Source: Lachnospiraceae bacterium
Lineage (GTDB): Bacteria; Bacillota; Clostridia; Lachnospirales; Lachnospiraceae
Direction: 5' to 3'
Length of the DNA: 23,668 bases
NCBI GenBank assembly: GCA_900764225.1
Contig: CAAFNG010000167.1
Location: 1-23,668, forward strand
Shown here: piece by piece, positions 15,867 through 23,585 of the stretch
Layout of the letters: each line of letters opens with the position of its first letter
How positions within the stretch are numbered: position 1 is the stretch's first letter
The notes under the pieces: model-generated
What the model was told of the DNA's origin: nothing
The model's input: only the letters and a program-made list of their open reading frames with translations
Databases searched by the model: none
Made by a program: the position numbers and the translations under genes

Positions 15867-15872
15867 ATTATA
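15867..15872 (-). promoter_or_regulatory. Extended -10 element for the CapA gene
   Basis: On the minus strand TATAAT is preceded by TGC, a full extended -10, about 43 bases before the start codon. No good -35 is present, which extended -10 promoters tolerate. Confidence 0.5.
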
Positions 15873-15882
15873 GCAGATTTTT

Positions 15883-15912
15883 TTGCAGGTGGGGGAGTTT
15901 TTGTAGTATACT
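15883..15912 (+). promoter_or_regulatory. Possible promoter for the thioesterase operon
   Basis: TTGCAG (15883-15888), an 18-base spacer and TATACT (15907-15912), about 66 bases before ATG 15978. It lies 10 bases from the opposing CapA -10, so the two polymerases may compete. Confidence 0.4.
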
Positions 15913-15977
15913 TGAAGAAAAGTTTTGCTGATGGTTATAAAGTGACAGTGATCAGTTTCAGAAGAGGAGAATTTGGC

Positions 15978-16397
15978 ATGAGTGTTTACAGACGAAAAGC
16001 GCAGTATCATGAGACAGACCAGATGGGGATCATCCACCATTCCAATTATATCAAATGGATGGAGGAAGCCAGAATCGATTTTATGAAAGAGATGGGATTT
16101 GGCTATGGTGAGGTTGAGAAACGTGGAATTGTTTCTCCGGTAGCGGAGGTTTCCACAGCTTATAAGAAACCTGTGCGGTTTGATGATGAGGTGGAGATCA
16201 CGGTTTCTGTGAAGAAATATAATGGTGCAGTGCTGGAACTGGAGTATGAGTTTTATAATGCAACCAGAGATGAGATCTGCACAACAGCTTCCTCGAAGCA
16301 CTGTTTTATCAGAGAAGGAAAACTGGTATCCCTGAAAAAAGAGATACCAGAGCTGGACATACTGTTTCGCAAATGTCTGAAAGGAGAAAATGCCTGA
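15978..16397 (+). CDS. 4-hydroxybenzoyl-CoA thioesterase-type acyl-CoA thioesterase (YbgC/FadM-like)
   Basis: 139 aa, a normal length for a single hotdog domain, cytoplasmic. The signature YHETDQMGIIHHSNYIKWMEEAR at residues 10-32 holds the active-site Asp (D14 in TDQMG) and the HHSNY loop. The next conserved stretch is KPVRFDDEVEITVSV. It probably hydrolyses acyl-CoA esters; the natural substrate is not predictable. ATG 15978 is chosen for AGAGGAGA (15963-15970); the open frame extends upstream but without a site. The stop overlaps the start of the next gene (TGATG), so the two are translationally coupled. Confidence 0.92.
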   Translation: MSVYRRKAQYHETDQMGIIHHSNYIKWMEEARIDFMKEMGFGYGEVEKRGIVSPVAEVSTAYKKPVRFDDEVEITVSVKKYNGAVLELEYEFYNATRDEICTTASSKHCFIREGKLVSLKKEIPELDILFRKCLKGENA

Positions 16398-16675
16398 TGG
16401 AAGTAGTAGAAATGCTTGATAATCTGAAAGAAAAAGCCCGCAGGGATCCGGCACTTAGGGAGGAGCTTCTTGCCACACGCCAGGAGAAGGAGCCGCTGTC
16501 TGCATTCTGCAAAAAATGCCGGGAACTGGGTGTTCCGGTCTATGAGATGGATCTGATCGCAGCGGGTGAAGAATTTTATGCAGCTATGAAGCGCAGCACC
16601 AATGGCGGCGGCGAGAATTCCCCGATGCTTGAGGGCGAAGACGATTTTTACGAATTGTTTTTTGCAGGATTATAA
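16397..16675 (+). CDS. Small Nif11-like protein (92 aa), function unknown
   Basis: ATG 16397 shares bases with the thioesterase stop, and AAGGAG (16381-16386) is ten bases upstream. The sequence is MEVVEMLDNLKEKARRDPAL, then REELLATRQEKEPLSAFCKK, then CRELGVPVYEMDLIAAGEEF. The pattern of an early helix, 'DPaLreeL', 'PLsaFc..crelG' and a third helix resembles Nif11-domain proteins, which include leader regions of some RiPP precursors. After a GGG stretch comes a short acidic/aromatic end (GEDDFYELFFAGL). It has two Cys in the helical part and none after GGG, so a lanthipeptide-like core is not evident. No RiPP modification enzyme lies nearby. It is most safely called a small conserved partner of the thioesterase. 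The family link is from pattern only. Confidence 0.75.
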   Translation: MEVVEMLDNLKEKARRDPALREELLATRQEKEPLSAFCKKCRELGVPVYEMDLIAAGEEFYAAMKRSTNGGGENSPMLEGEDDFYELFFAGL

Positions 16676-16700
16676 TGAGAATATCTGTCTGATCTGATGC

Positions 16701-18467
16701 TCATCGGTCAATATATTTTTCAAGTACCGGAAACTGAACACCTCCGATCTTCAGCACCCGGCTGTGAAAATCTTTCAGGTCAAAATCCTGACCCAGACGG
16801 TTCTGCTCGGCTGTACGCAGATCCAGAAGGCTTAAATATCCCCAGTAGTATTTCAGATAGTTTCCGGGAGTTTCCAGAATGTACTGGTAGATCTCAGAAA
16901 CAACCGTACTGTCCTCAATGCCAAAGGCTCTGAGAAAGCTTGCGGCTTCAGCCTGACTCCAGCCGTTATAGTGAATCTCAAGATCCAGAAGCGAATACAT
17001 ACATAAATTAATGCTGCGGTTCAGCCAGGAAAGCTGTGCAAGATCAGTGGCAGAACTGTCGTTTATGTAAGCGGCAGCATACTGATATGCAAAAGGCTCC
17101 ACATAGGTAGCCCAGCCTTCCGCGAATCCGGAAGTACCAAGGAGGCTGCGGATTCCGGACGGGTTCTCCCGTTCAAAGGACACGGTCTGATAAAGATGCC
17201 CCGGAAATCCTTCATGGGCCAGCGTGGTAAAAAGTTCCAGTCCCTGATAACCGGCCGCCGGATTCAGATAGATCACATTAGGCGTGCCTGTATCGATCGG
17301 CGGTGTGAGATAAAAAGCGGGACTCAGATAATCCTTCATGGAGTCGTGTACTGTGCGGAGTTCGAAAGAGACATCTTCAAGTGCCGGAAAGTCAGAGAGA
17401 ATCTTTTTTCGCAGGCAGTTCAGCATCTGCGCCGGTTCCATTTCTTTAAAGGAGATGCCCTGATTAAGGGTGGTCAGAAGTTCCGGATTCTGGCGGAGCA
17501 TTTTTCCCGCAGTACTGATCTCATCGGAAAGCTGCCGGGAGAGTCTTTTTTCTATCTGGTTTACAGGGACATAGGTACCGGTCTGGCTCTGGAGAAGATA
17601 GATATAGTAGGCTCTTCCACCCTTAAAAAAAGACAGGCCGCGGGTGTTTTTTCCGGTGCCGCGAAGTGCTTCAAGGCCTGTCATCAGCTCCTGATAGGCT
17701 GGGATCACTTCTGTTTTCATCAGCTTTTTATGTGTCAGGATCAGAGCCTGCTGTTCTGACGGAGAGATTTTTTTGCAGGCAGAGAGCTTCTGCTGAAAAA
17801 TATCCTGCATGTAGTTGTCGTCCGGATTTTCGATAAAAGCGGCACATTGGGCGAGAATCCGGTCAAGGGTGGTATCGCTCATAAAAAATCCGGCCTGTGA
17901 TTTTTTTTCTTCGAAGCGCAGAATACTCTGAAAATATGACCGGATGGTGGTGAGCAGATTCAGGTAATCGGAGATATCTTTTTCCTCATAAAAGGCATAT
18001 TCGGCCAGAAGCACGGGAAGCTGGGCCTGAATCCCGAGGCTGGGGCCAAGGGGCTCCTGAAGCAGGTAATTGTCGCCCAGGGATTTTTCGGTGTGGTAAT
18101 AGAGAAGCATGGAATCCAGGATGAGCTGATTTTCTGTGGAGAGATGGCTGTAACGGAAGCTTTTAAGCTTTTCTTCGTACTGGGCGCAGATCTGATATGT
18201 ATTTTTCATATCTGTGGGAACAGTACCAAGAGAAGCTTTTTTTCGTGAAATTCCCTGCTTTTCCGGGTGGGCAAGGGAATAATGGAGCGTAAGTGCACTG
18301 CCGGAAACTTCACTGCGGAAAACCTCCCGGGAAAAAGCTTCGAATTTTGCGTTTTCGGTAATTCCATGGGAGGAAAAATATCCGGCAGCGATGCCGGAAA
18401 GAAAAGTCAGGATAAGGAGGCAGACGATAAAAAGAGGTGCTTTTTTCTTTGAAAGTTTGAAAGACAT
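16701..18467 (-). CDS. DUF885-family zinc metallopeptidase, membrane-anchored
   Basis: 588 aa. A basic start and one hydrophobic segment (11-30) put the domain outside the cell, or it may be cleaved as a signal peptide. The DUF885 zinc site is clear: HEGFPGH (H418, E419, H424), and GFAEGWATY with E450 as the probable third ligand. YLNPAAGYQGLELFTTLAHE, SWLNRSINLCMYSLLDLEIHYNGW and a YWGYLSLLDLR segment also match the family. Specificity is unknown; relatives are treated as carboxypeptidase-like enzymes. ATG 18467 is chosen because AAGAGGA (18474-18480 on the complement) is six bases upstream; an in-frame ATG at 18503 overlaps the divergent promoter region. A weak TATGAT (18499-18504, minus) could be its -10. 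It is convergent with the thioesterase unit, and no clear terminator is seen in the 25-base gap. Confidence 0.88.
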   Translation of the reverse strand: MSFKLSKKKAPLFIVCLLILTFLSGIAAGYFSSHGITENAKFEAFSREVFRSEVSGSALTLHYSLAHPEKQGISRKKASLGTVPTDMKNTYQICAQYEEKLKSFRYSHLSTENQLILDSMLLYYHTEKSLGDNYLLQEPLGPSLGIQAQLPVLLAEYAFYEEKDISDYLNLLTTIRSYFQSILRFEEKKSQAGFFMSDTTLDRILAQCAAFIENPDDNYMQDIFQQKLSACKKISPSEQQALILTHKKLMKTEVIPAYQELMTGLEALRGTGKNTRGLSFFKGGRAYYIYLLQSQTGTYVPVNQIEKRLSRQLSDEISTAGKMLRQNPELLTTLNQGISFKEMEPAQMLNCLRKKILSDFPALEDVSFELRTVHDSMKDYLSPAFYLTPPIDTGTPNVIYLNPAAGYQGLELFTTLAHEGFPGHLYQTVSFERENPSGIRSLLGTSGFAEGWATYVEPFAYQYAAAYINDSSATDLAQLSWLNRSINLCMYSLLDLEIHYNGWSQAEAASFLRAFGIEDSTVVSEIYQYILETPGNYLKYYWGYLSLLDLRTAEQNRLGQDFDLKDFHSRVLKIGGVQFPVLEKYIDR

Positions 18468-18504
18468 AGAAGGTCCTCTTGATGCGGCGCTTTCTACTAT
18501 CATA

Positions 18505-18533
18505 TTGGAAAAATGAGGAATCTATGTTATGAT
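18505..18533 (+). promoter_or_regulatory. Predicted promoter for trxB-lacI
   Basis: TTGGAA (18505-18510), a 17-base spacer and TATGAT (18528-18533) preceded by TGT, an extended -10. In-frame ATGs at 18529 and 18532 fall in the -10 itself, which rules them out as starts for this transcript. Confidence 0.6.
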
Positions 18534-18570
18534 GTGGTCAGAAATTTACAGCCGAAAAGTGGAGAAAAAC

Positions 18571-19509
18571 ATGAGTGATATATATGATCTTGCAATTTTA
18601 GGCGGGGGTCCTGCAGGGATCACGGCAGCGATTTATGCGTCCCGCGCCAGACTAAATACCATATGGATCGATAAGAATTTTGCGCCGGGTGGTCAGATCA
18701 CGGCGACCTACGAGGTGGATAATTATCCGGGAATGCCGGGAATCTCAGGAATGGATCTGGGAGAGGCTTTTGGTGAGCATGCCCGCAAGCTTGGTCTGGA
18801 GCCGAAGAGGGAGAAGATTCTTTCCCTGGAAAATATTTCCGGGGAGATCAGGACGATCCGTACGAAGAAGAATGAATACCAGGCGAAGACAGTGATCCTG
18901 GCATTCGGAGCAGAGCACAGAAAACTGGATATACCAGGAGAGGATGATCTGGGAGGACTTGGGGTTTCCTATTGTGCCACCTGTGATGGTGCTTTCTATA
19001 AGGACAGAACTGCGGTGGTAGTTGGCGGCGGAAACGTAGCAGCAGAGGATGCGGTTTTTCTTTCCGGTCTCTGCAAAAAAGTATATCTCATTCATCGCCG
19101 GGATCAGCTTCGTGCAGACAAGGCGATCCAGGAGAGAGTTTTTGCCTGCGAAAATATTGAGATGATATGGGACAGTGTTCCGCTGGAAATCCTGGGGCAG
19201 GACGAGGTGAAAGGTATCCGGATCCGTAATGTAAAAACCGAAGAGGAACGTACATTGGATACGGACGGCGTTTTTATCGCAGTGGGAATCGTGCCGAATA
19301 CAGCGCTTGTGAAGGATATGCTGGAGCTGGATGAGGGCGGATATATCCGGGCCAATGAGGAAGGCATTACCCGTGTGCCAGGCATTTTTGCAGCGGGAGA
19401 TATTCGGACAAAGGCGCTCAGACAGGTGGTAACTGCTGTTTCAGACGGAGCCAATGCAGTGGCTTCCGCACAGAAATATCTCTGGAGGATGGACAATGGC
19501 AACAATTAA
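18571..19509 (+). CDS. trxB: Thioredoxin reductase (NADPH), FAD flavoprotein
   Basis: 312 aa, the usual bacterial length. It passes electrons from NADPH through FAD and a redox disulfide to thioredoxin in the cytoplasm. The FAD site is LGGGPAGITAAIYASRA (about 10-26), the redox pair is CATC (C135, C138), and the NADPH site is VVGGGNVAAEDAVFL with HRRDQLRA near 175-182. The second FAD motif is GIFAAGDIR. The intact HRR...RA segment argues for NADPH rather than a ferredoxin-type enzyme. ATG 18571 has GGAG at 18561-18564. The 3' end overlaps the LacI gene by 14 bases, an unusual pairing of redox and sugar-regulator genes. No trxA lies in the window. Confidence 0.95.
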   Translation: MSDIYDLAILGGGPAGITAAIYASRARLNTIWIDKNFAPGGQITATYEVDNYPGMPGISGMDLGEAFGEHARKLGLEPKREKILSLENISGEIRTIRTKKNEYQAKTVILAFGAEHRKLDIPGEDDLGGLGVSYCATCDGAFYKDRTAVVVGGGNVAAEDAVFLSGLCKKVYLIHRRDQLRADKAIQERVFACENIEMIWDSVPLEILGQDEVKGIRIRNVKTEEERTLDTDGVFIAVGIVPNTALVKDMLELDEGGYIRANEEGITRVPGIFAAGDIRTKALRQVVTAVSDGANAVASAQKYLWRMDNGNN

Positions 19510-20527
19510 AGAAATTGCCCAGAGAGCGGGCGTAAGCACAACGACAGTTTCCAATGTCATACATGGAAAAACAAAAAAAGTATCACCTGCCAATATCGAG
19601 AAAATCGAAAATCTTATCCGGGAAATGGGCTATGTCCAGAAAATGGGACTCCGCGTTCTCAACAAAGAGAAATCCCAGCTGATCGCGGTTGTGATCAATT
19701 ACCATAAAGACTTCAAGGATTCTGTTATCGGAGATCCTTTTTACGGAAAGATCATTGGCTTTATTGAGAAGTATGTACAGGAGCTTGGCTATTATCTTAT
19801 GCTGTATTCTGCGAAAGATACAGACAAGATCTTTCAGATGGTCATGGGCTGGGATGTGGACGGTGTGATTGCCATTTCCTTCAGCAAGAGCAACTGTGAA
19901 AAGATCTATCAGCTGATCAACAAGCCGATCGTTTCCATTGATGCCTATGGTGAGCTGGATGCAGGGCAGGAGAACCATGTCCTGAATATCGGACTGGATG
20001 ATGAGAGCGGCGGTTACCTGATGACAAAATATCTTCTGGAATGTGGTTATGAGCATATCCAGGTGTGTGCAGGACGTGACAATGGTGTTGACCATTTCCG
20101 CTATATGGGCGCACAGAAGGCTGTGAAAGAGTTTGAACGCAGGAAACAGAAGGTACACTTTACTGCGCTTGGAATGAACTACGCGAAGCGAAAAGAAAGC
20201 TACGCATGGCTGATCCGGCGCAAGAAGCCGAAGACAGCCCTGTTTTTTCTGTCAGATCTTTATGCACTGGAAGCTATCAGCTTTTTCAGCAGCAGAGGTG
20301 TGAAAATTCCGGAAGAGATCGGAATCGCAGGTTATGATAACATCAGCTTTGCAGAATTTTCAGTGCCCCGTCTGACTACCATCAGCCAGAATGTGGAGCA
20401 GAAGGCGTCTCTGGCAGTGGAGATCCTGATGGAGAGGATCAACGGTGAGGAGAAGGAGCGAGAGAATGAGATTCAGCTTCCGGTTACGCTGATTGCGCGG
20501 AAATCGGTGTGTTCGCAGAATAATTAA
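19496..20527 (+). CDS. LacI-family transcriptional regulator, probable controller of the downstream PTS
   Basis: 343 aa. The N-terminal helix-turn-helix reads MATIKEIAQRAGVSTTTVSN; helix 2 is VSTTTVSNVIHG. A periplasmic-binding-protein-like sensor domain follows (IAVVINYHKD, VDGVIAISFSK, IPEEIGIAGYDNISFAEFSVPRLTTISQN). The hinge reads YVQKMGLRVL where YVPNxxARxL is common; the hinge Ala is Leu here, so DNA centre preference may differ from the usual CG. ATG 19496 has GGAGG at 19484-19488 and lies inside trxB, so translation is coupled. It is followed by a terminator and then by the PTS operon on the same strand. The most likely target is the palindrome at 20764-20781. The effector is unknown, perhaps an alpha-glucoside or its phosphate. 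Confidence 0.92.
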   Translation: MATIKEIAQRAGVSTTTVSNVIHGKTKKVSPANIEKIENLIREMGYVQKMGLRVLNKEKSQLIAVVINYHKDFKDSVIGDPFYGKIIGFIEKYVQELGYYLMLYSAKDTDKIFQMVMGWDVDGVIAISFSKSNCEKIYQLINKPIVSIDAYGELDAGQENHVLNIGLDDESGGYLMTKYLLECGYEHIQVCAGRDNGVDHFRYMGAQKAVKEFERRKQKVHFTALGMNYAKRKESYAWLIRRKKPKTALFFLSDLYALEAISFFSSRGVKIPEEIGIAGYDNISFAEFSVPRLTTISQNVEQKASLAVEILMERINGEEKERENEIQLPVTLIARKSVCSQNN

Positions 20528-20579
20528 TAAACAGTATATGAACAGATTCATGGCTGGTGAGAATAATAGTGAAAAATGA

Positions 20580-20628
20580 AAGCCGTAGTATAGGATGGTT
20601 GTCACTGTCTTATATTTGCGGCTTTTTT
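20580..20628 (+). terminator. Intrinsic terminator after lacI
   Basis: AAGCCG (20580-20585) pairs with CGGCTT (20619-20624), extended by an imperfect TA-rich stem, followed by a run of six T (20623-20628). Confidence 0.75.
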
Positions 20629-20751
20629 GTAAGTAAATGTTTTGCACAGTTTCATAAATAGAGGATTTTTCAAACGATTCTGCTGGTGTCAGTATTGGAA
20701 TTCAACAGGATTGTAATGTGTGAAATATGCACAAAACCAAAAAAATAAAGT

Positions 20752-20760
20752 TGTTACAAT
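20752..20760 (+). promoter_or_regulatory. Extended -10 promoter for the PTS operon
   Basis: TGTTACAAT is a TGn-TACAAT extended -10. No good -35 is found at 16-18 bases. The expected transcript start near 20767 is inside the palindrome that follows. I looked for a sigma-54 GG-N10-GC pattern, common ahead of mannose-family PTS operons, and did not find one. Confidence 0.45.
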
Positions 20761-20763
20761 AAA

Positions 20764-20781
20764 TGGTTATGTACATAACCA
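20764..20781 (+). promoter_or_regulatory. Perfect 18-bp palindrome, candidate LacI-type operator
   Basis: TGGTTATGTACATAACCA is its own reverse complement. It begins four bases after the -10 and covers the predicted transcript start, an ideal place for repression. It is not followed by a T run and is too short with no loop, so it is a DNA site rather than an RNA hairpin. The neighbouring LacI-family protein is the obvious candidate to bind it. Confidence 0.65.
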
Positions 20782-20812
20782 AAGGGAAAATAACAGAAGG
20801 AGAGAATACCAG

Positions 20813-21802
20813 ATGAAACAGATTCTGATCGCCACACATGGAAAAATGGCCTCCGGTATCCGTTATACAGCAGAGCTGATCGTGGGAAAAATGGCTGAGA
20901 TCACAACCATTGATGCTTACGTGACACCGGAAGATAATGTGGAGAAAAAATTTGAAGAATATTTCGCACAGCATGAAAACGACAGGATTTTCGTTTTCAC
21001 AGATCTGATGGGCGGAAGCGTGAACCAGAAACTTCTGGGCTACAGCCAGAAAGAGAATGTTACCCTGATCACAGGAACCAATCTTCCTGTTCTGATGCAG
21101 GTGATGATGGCAGACGATGATGTGACAGAGGAAGAACTTCAGGAATTTATCGATGATGCAAGAGAAGAACTTCAGATCGTAGATCTGGGCGGAAAGAAAA
21201 AATCCTCATCAGAGAAAAACGCGGCAGGAAATCCTGCACAGGCCAAAGAGCAGACAGCAGTTAAAAAAACTTCGGAACCACAGTCCTATGAAAATTCCAC
21301 GGCAAAGATCACGGCACTTCGTGTAGACGACCGCCTGATCCACGGCCAGGTTGCCATGACCTGGACAAAGCAGCTGGCTGTACAGGGAATCGTGGTAGCC
21401 AACGATGAAGCAGCGAATGATAATACCCAGAAAATGGCGCTGAAAATGGCAGTTCCCGGAGGAATCAAATCTCTGATCAAGCCGGTAGATGAAGCCATCC
21501 GTATTCTGAATAATCCGAAAGCTTCAAAGATGCGTATCCTGGTTCTTACAAGAACCGTGAAAGACGCACTGAAGATAAGACAGAGTGTTGGCGAGATCGG
21601 CTTCCTCAATGTAGGAAATACAGGACGTTTCGACGGAATCGATGTTTCCGAAAAGCTTGTCCTTACACCGACCATCATGCTGACAAAGGATGAGCAGCAG
21701 GCGTTAAAGGATCTGGCAGCACTTGATCCGAAAACCTGTATGCAGCAGGTTCCGAATGATGAGCAGAAGCTTGTGAAGGATATTCTGGACAAGCTGGACT
21801 GA
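20813..21802 (+). CDS. PTS mannose-family EIIAB component
   Basis: 329 aa, a fused two-domain cytoplasmic phosphotransferase. EIIA (residues 1 to about 125) has IATHGKMASGI with phospho-acceptor H9 and FTDLMGGSVNQ. A charged Lys/Ser/Ala linker (about 128-164) leads to EIIB with ALRVDDRLIHGQV and phospho-acceptor H177. Phosphate passes from HPr to H9 to H177 to the sugar entering through EIIC/EIID. ATG 20813 has AAGGAG (20797-20802); the open frame runs upstream to 20720 through the operator, so that part is leader. It is first of the operon, 40 bases before EIIC. The family covers mannose, glucose, fructose, sorbose, amino sugars and others, so substrate cannot be read from this alone. Confidence 0.95.
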   Translation: MKQILIATHGKMASGIRYTAELIVGKMAEITTIDAYVTPEDNVEKKFEEYFAQHENDRIFVFTDLMGGSVNQKLLGYSQKENVTLITGTNLPVLMQVMMADDDVTEEELQEFIDDAREELQIVDLGGKKKSSSEKNAAGNPAQAKEQTAVKKTSEPQSYENSTAKITALRVDDRLIHGQVAMTWTKQLAVQGIVVANDEAANDNTQKMALKMAVPGGIKSLIKPVDEAIRILNNPKASKMRILVLTRTVKDALKIRQSVGEIGFLNVGNTGRFDGIDVSEKLVLTPTIMLTKDEQQALKDLAALDPKTCMQQVPNDEQKLVKDILDKLD

Positions 21803-21842
21803 TATAAACACAATGTAGCATATAAAAGGGAGGAAGGAAAAA

Positions 21843-22658
21843 ATGTTAAACGCATTTCTTGTAGCACTTGCCGTATTTATCTGCGTCGGCGGTGCAGAAC
21901 TGATCGGATTTACCATGCTGAACCGTCCGATCGTCATCGGACCACTGGTAGGTCTGTTTCTGGGAGATCTTCACACAGGAGTTATGATCGGAGCTTCACT
22001 GGAAGCCGTATTTATGGGAGTTGTAAACATTGGCGGAGCTTCCGCAGCTGAGCCCGGAATCGCCACAGCAGTAGGAACCGCATTTGCGATCATGCTGGGA
22101 AAAGGCTCAGAGGTTGCCCTCACGCTGGCACTGCCGATTGGTATTCTTGGACTTCAGATCAAAACGGTTCTTTATATTTTTATTGTAGGTATGTTTGCAA
22201 AGACTTTCGACCGTCTGGCAGCAGAGGGTAAGGAGAAACAGATCATTGCTCTTCACTATGGACTCTGGGCTGTGAACTGGGCGTTATATTCCCTGTTTGC
22301 ATTTTTCGGAATTCTGTTTGGTTCTGATGCAGTCAGCGCACTTCTGGATGCGATCCCGGATGTTGTCATGAATGGCCTGACTGTCTGTGGTGGACTTCTT
22401 CCGGCAGTTGGTATGGCGATGCTGATGAAAATGCTCTGGGATAACAAGATCTGCATGTTCTACTTCCTTGGTTTTGTGCTGGCAGCATATTTGAAGCTTC
22501 CGCTGATCGCTCTTGCAGTAATCGGTGTGATCATTGCAATTTCCATCGGAATGAACGATTACAAGCTCAACCAGCTTGCTGCACAGAGAGTAGCGGCTGC
22601 ACCGGCCGGTGGCTCTGATGAATATCTTGACGAAGAAGAGGAGGAATTTTTCTCATGA
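21843..22658 (+). CDS. PTS mannose-family EIIC component
   Basis: 271 aa, a multi-pass membrane protein forming the sugar channel with EIID. Family features are the N-terminal LVALAVFICVGGAELIG, GLFLGDLHTGVMIGASLEAVFMG, IGGASAAEPGIATAVGTAFAI and later LLPAVGMAMLMKMLW. A strong GGGAGGAAGG lies just before ATG 21843. The C-terminus is an acidic tail (SDEYLDEEEEEFF) whose GAAGAAGAGGAGGAA codons also supply the Shine-Dalgarno for EIID. The stop overlaps the EIID start by four bases (ATGA). Confidence 0.95.
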   Translation: MLNAFLVALAVFICVGGAELIGFTMLNRPIVIGPLVGLFLGDLHTGVMIGASLEAVFMGVVNIGGASAAEPGIATAVGTAFAIMLGKGSEVALTLALPIGILGLQIKTVLYIFIVGMFAKTFDRLAAEGKEKQIIALHYGLWAVNWALYSLFAFFGILFGSDAVSALLDAIPDVVMNGLTVCGGLLPAVGMAMLMKMLWDNKICMFYFLGFVLAAYLKLPLIALAVIGVIIAISIGMNDYKLNQLAAQRVAAAPAGGSDEYLDEEEEEFFS

Positions 22659-23485
22659 GTAATTTAACGAAATCGATTCCTGCGGATGAAAGAAAAATGC
22701 TGAGAAAGGCTTTCTGGCGCTCATTTACCCTGTATGCGGCAGTAAGCCCGGCAAAACAGGGCGCATCCGGATTCTGCTATTCCCTGATGCCGTTTATCAA
22801 TAAATTTTATAAAAACGATGAGGAGGGTAAAAAAGCCGCGCTCACAAGAAGCATGTCCTACTTTAATACAACAATCACATGCTCCACATTCATCATGGGC
22901 CTTGTAGCCTCTATGGAGAAGAAAAACAGTGAGCAGAAGGATTTTGACGCAAGCTCCATTAACGCAGTCAAATCCTCCCTTATGGGTCCGCTGGCAGGTA
23001 TCGGTGATTCGATCTTCTGGGGTGTGCTCCGTGTGATCGCAGCAGGTATCGCTGTAGGTCTTGGTGCATCCGGAAATGTACTGGCACCGATCGTATTTCT
23101 GCTTCTTTTTAATATTCCGTCCATCCTCGTAAAATACTACGGAACATTTCTCGGATACAAGCTTGGTTCCGAATACATCCAGAAGGTTTATGCAAGCGGT
23201 CTTATGAACATTCTGACAAAGACTGCCAGCATTGTAGGTCTTATTATGGTCGGTGGTATGACGGCCAGCATGGTAACTTTTAACTCCACTTATGAACTCA
23301 CCATGAAGGGCGAATCCGTCCTGAACCTCCAGAACATGCTGGACCAGATTTTTATCGGAATCGTTCCGCTGGGACTGACTCTTCTGTGCTACTATCTGCT
23401 GAAAAAGAAAAACATCAGCATTACCGTTCTGATCATCGGTGTCATCATCTTAAGTATCCTTCTCTCTCTTCTTGGAATTGCATAA
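22655..23485 (+). CDS. PTS mannose-family EIID component
   Basis: 276 aa, the membrane partner of EIIC. Family landmarks are RKAFWRSFTLYAAVSPAKQG near the N-terminus, GFCYSLMPFINKFY, SLMGPLAGIGDSIFWGVLR and KYYGTFLGYKLG. Hydrophobic segments cluster in the second half, ending in a helix to the C-terminus. Translation is coupled to EIIC through ATGA. A separate EIID completes a full mannose-family EII set of three polypeptides. About 100 bases of leader follow before the next, truncated gene. Confidence 0.95.
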   Translation: MSNLTKSIPADERKMLRKAFWRSFTLYAAVSPAKQGASGFCYSLMPFINKFYKNDEEGKKAALTRSMSYFNTTITCSTFIMGLVASMEKKNSEQKDFDASSINAVKSSLMGPLAGIGDSIFWGVLRVIAAGIAVGLGASGNVLAPIVFLLLFNIPSILVKYYGTFLGYKLGSEYIQKVYASGLMNILTKTASIVGLIMVGGMTASMVTFNSTYELTMKGESVLNLQNMLDQIFIGIVPLGLTLLCYYLLKKKNISITVLIIGVIILSILLSLLGIA

Positions 23486-23517
23486 GCCTTTGGAAGGATA
23501 AGGGCAGAACGAAAAAA

Positions 23518-23537
23518 GGCGGGCCTGCTGGTCCGCC
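23518..23537. other. GC-rich hairpin between EIID and the GH13 gene
   Basis: GGCGGGCC (23518-23525) and GGTCCGCC (23530-23537) form an eight-base-pair stem with one G-T pair and a TGCT loop. On the plus strand it lacks a following T run, so it is unlikely to terminate the operon. On the minus strand it is followed by TTTTTT. It may protect the upstream message or mark processing. Confidence 0.6.
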
Positions 23538-23585
23538 TATAAAAAATCATAAATTCAGACTGAAAATGAAGGAGACACAGAAAAA

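Noticed and set aside
16397..16675. Confident RiPP biosynthetic cluster
   Set aside because: No modifying enzyme, peptidase or transporter nearby, and the putative core has no Cys. Only the Nif11-like resemblance is kept.
20715..20733. TGTGAAATATGCACA as a CRP-like site
   Set aside because: The two halves match at only about five of seven positions, and CRP-type control of PTS genes is not expected in this group; too weak to report as a site.
20629..20812. Sigma-54 promoter for the mannose-family PTS
   Set aside because: No GG-N10-GC arrangement at suitable spacing was found, and the adjacent regulator is LacI-type rather than LevR-type.
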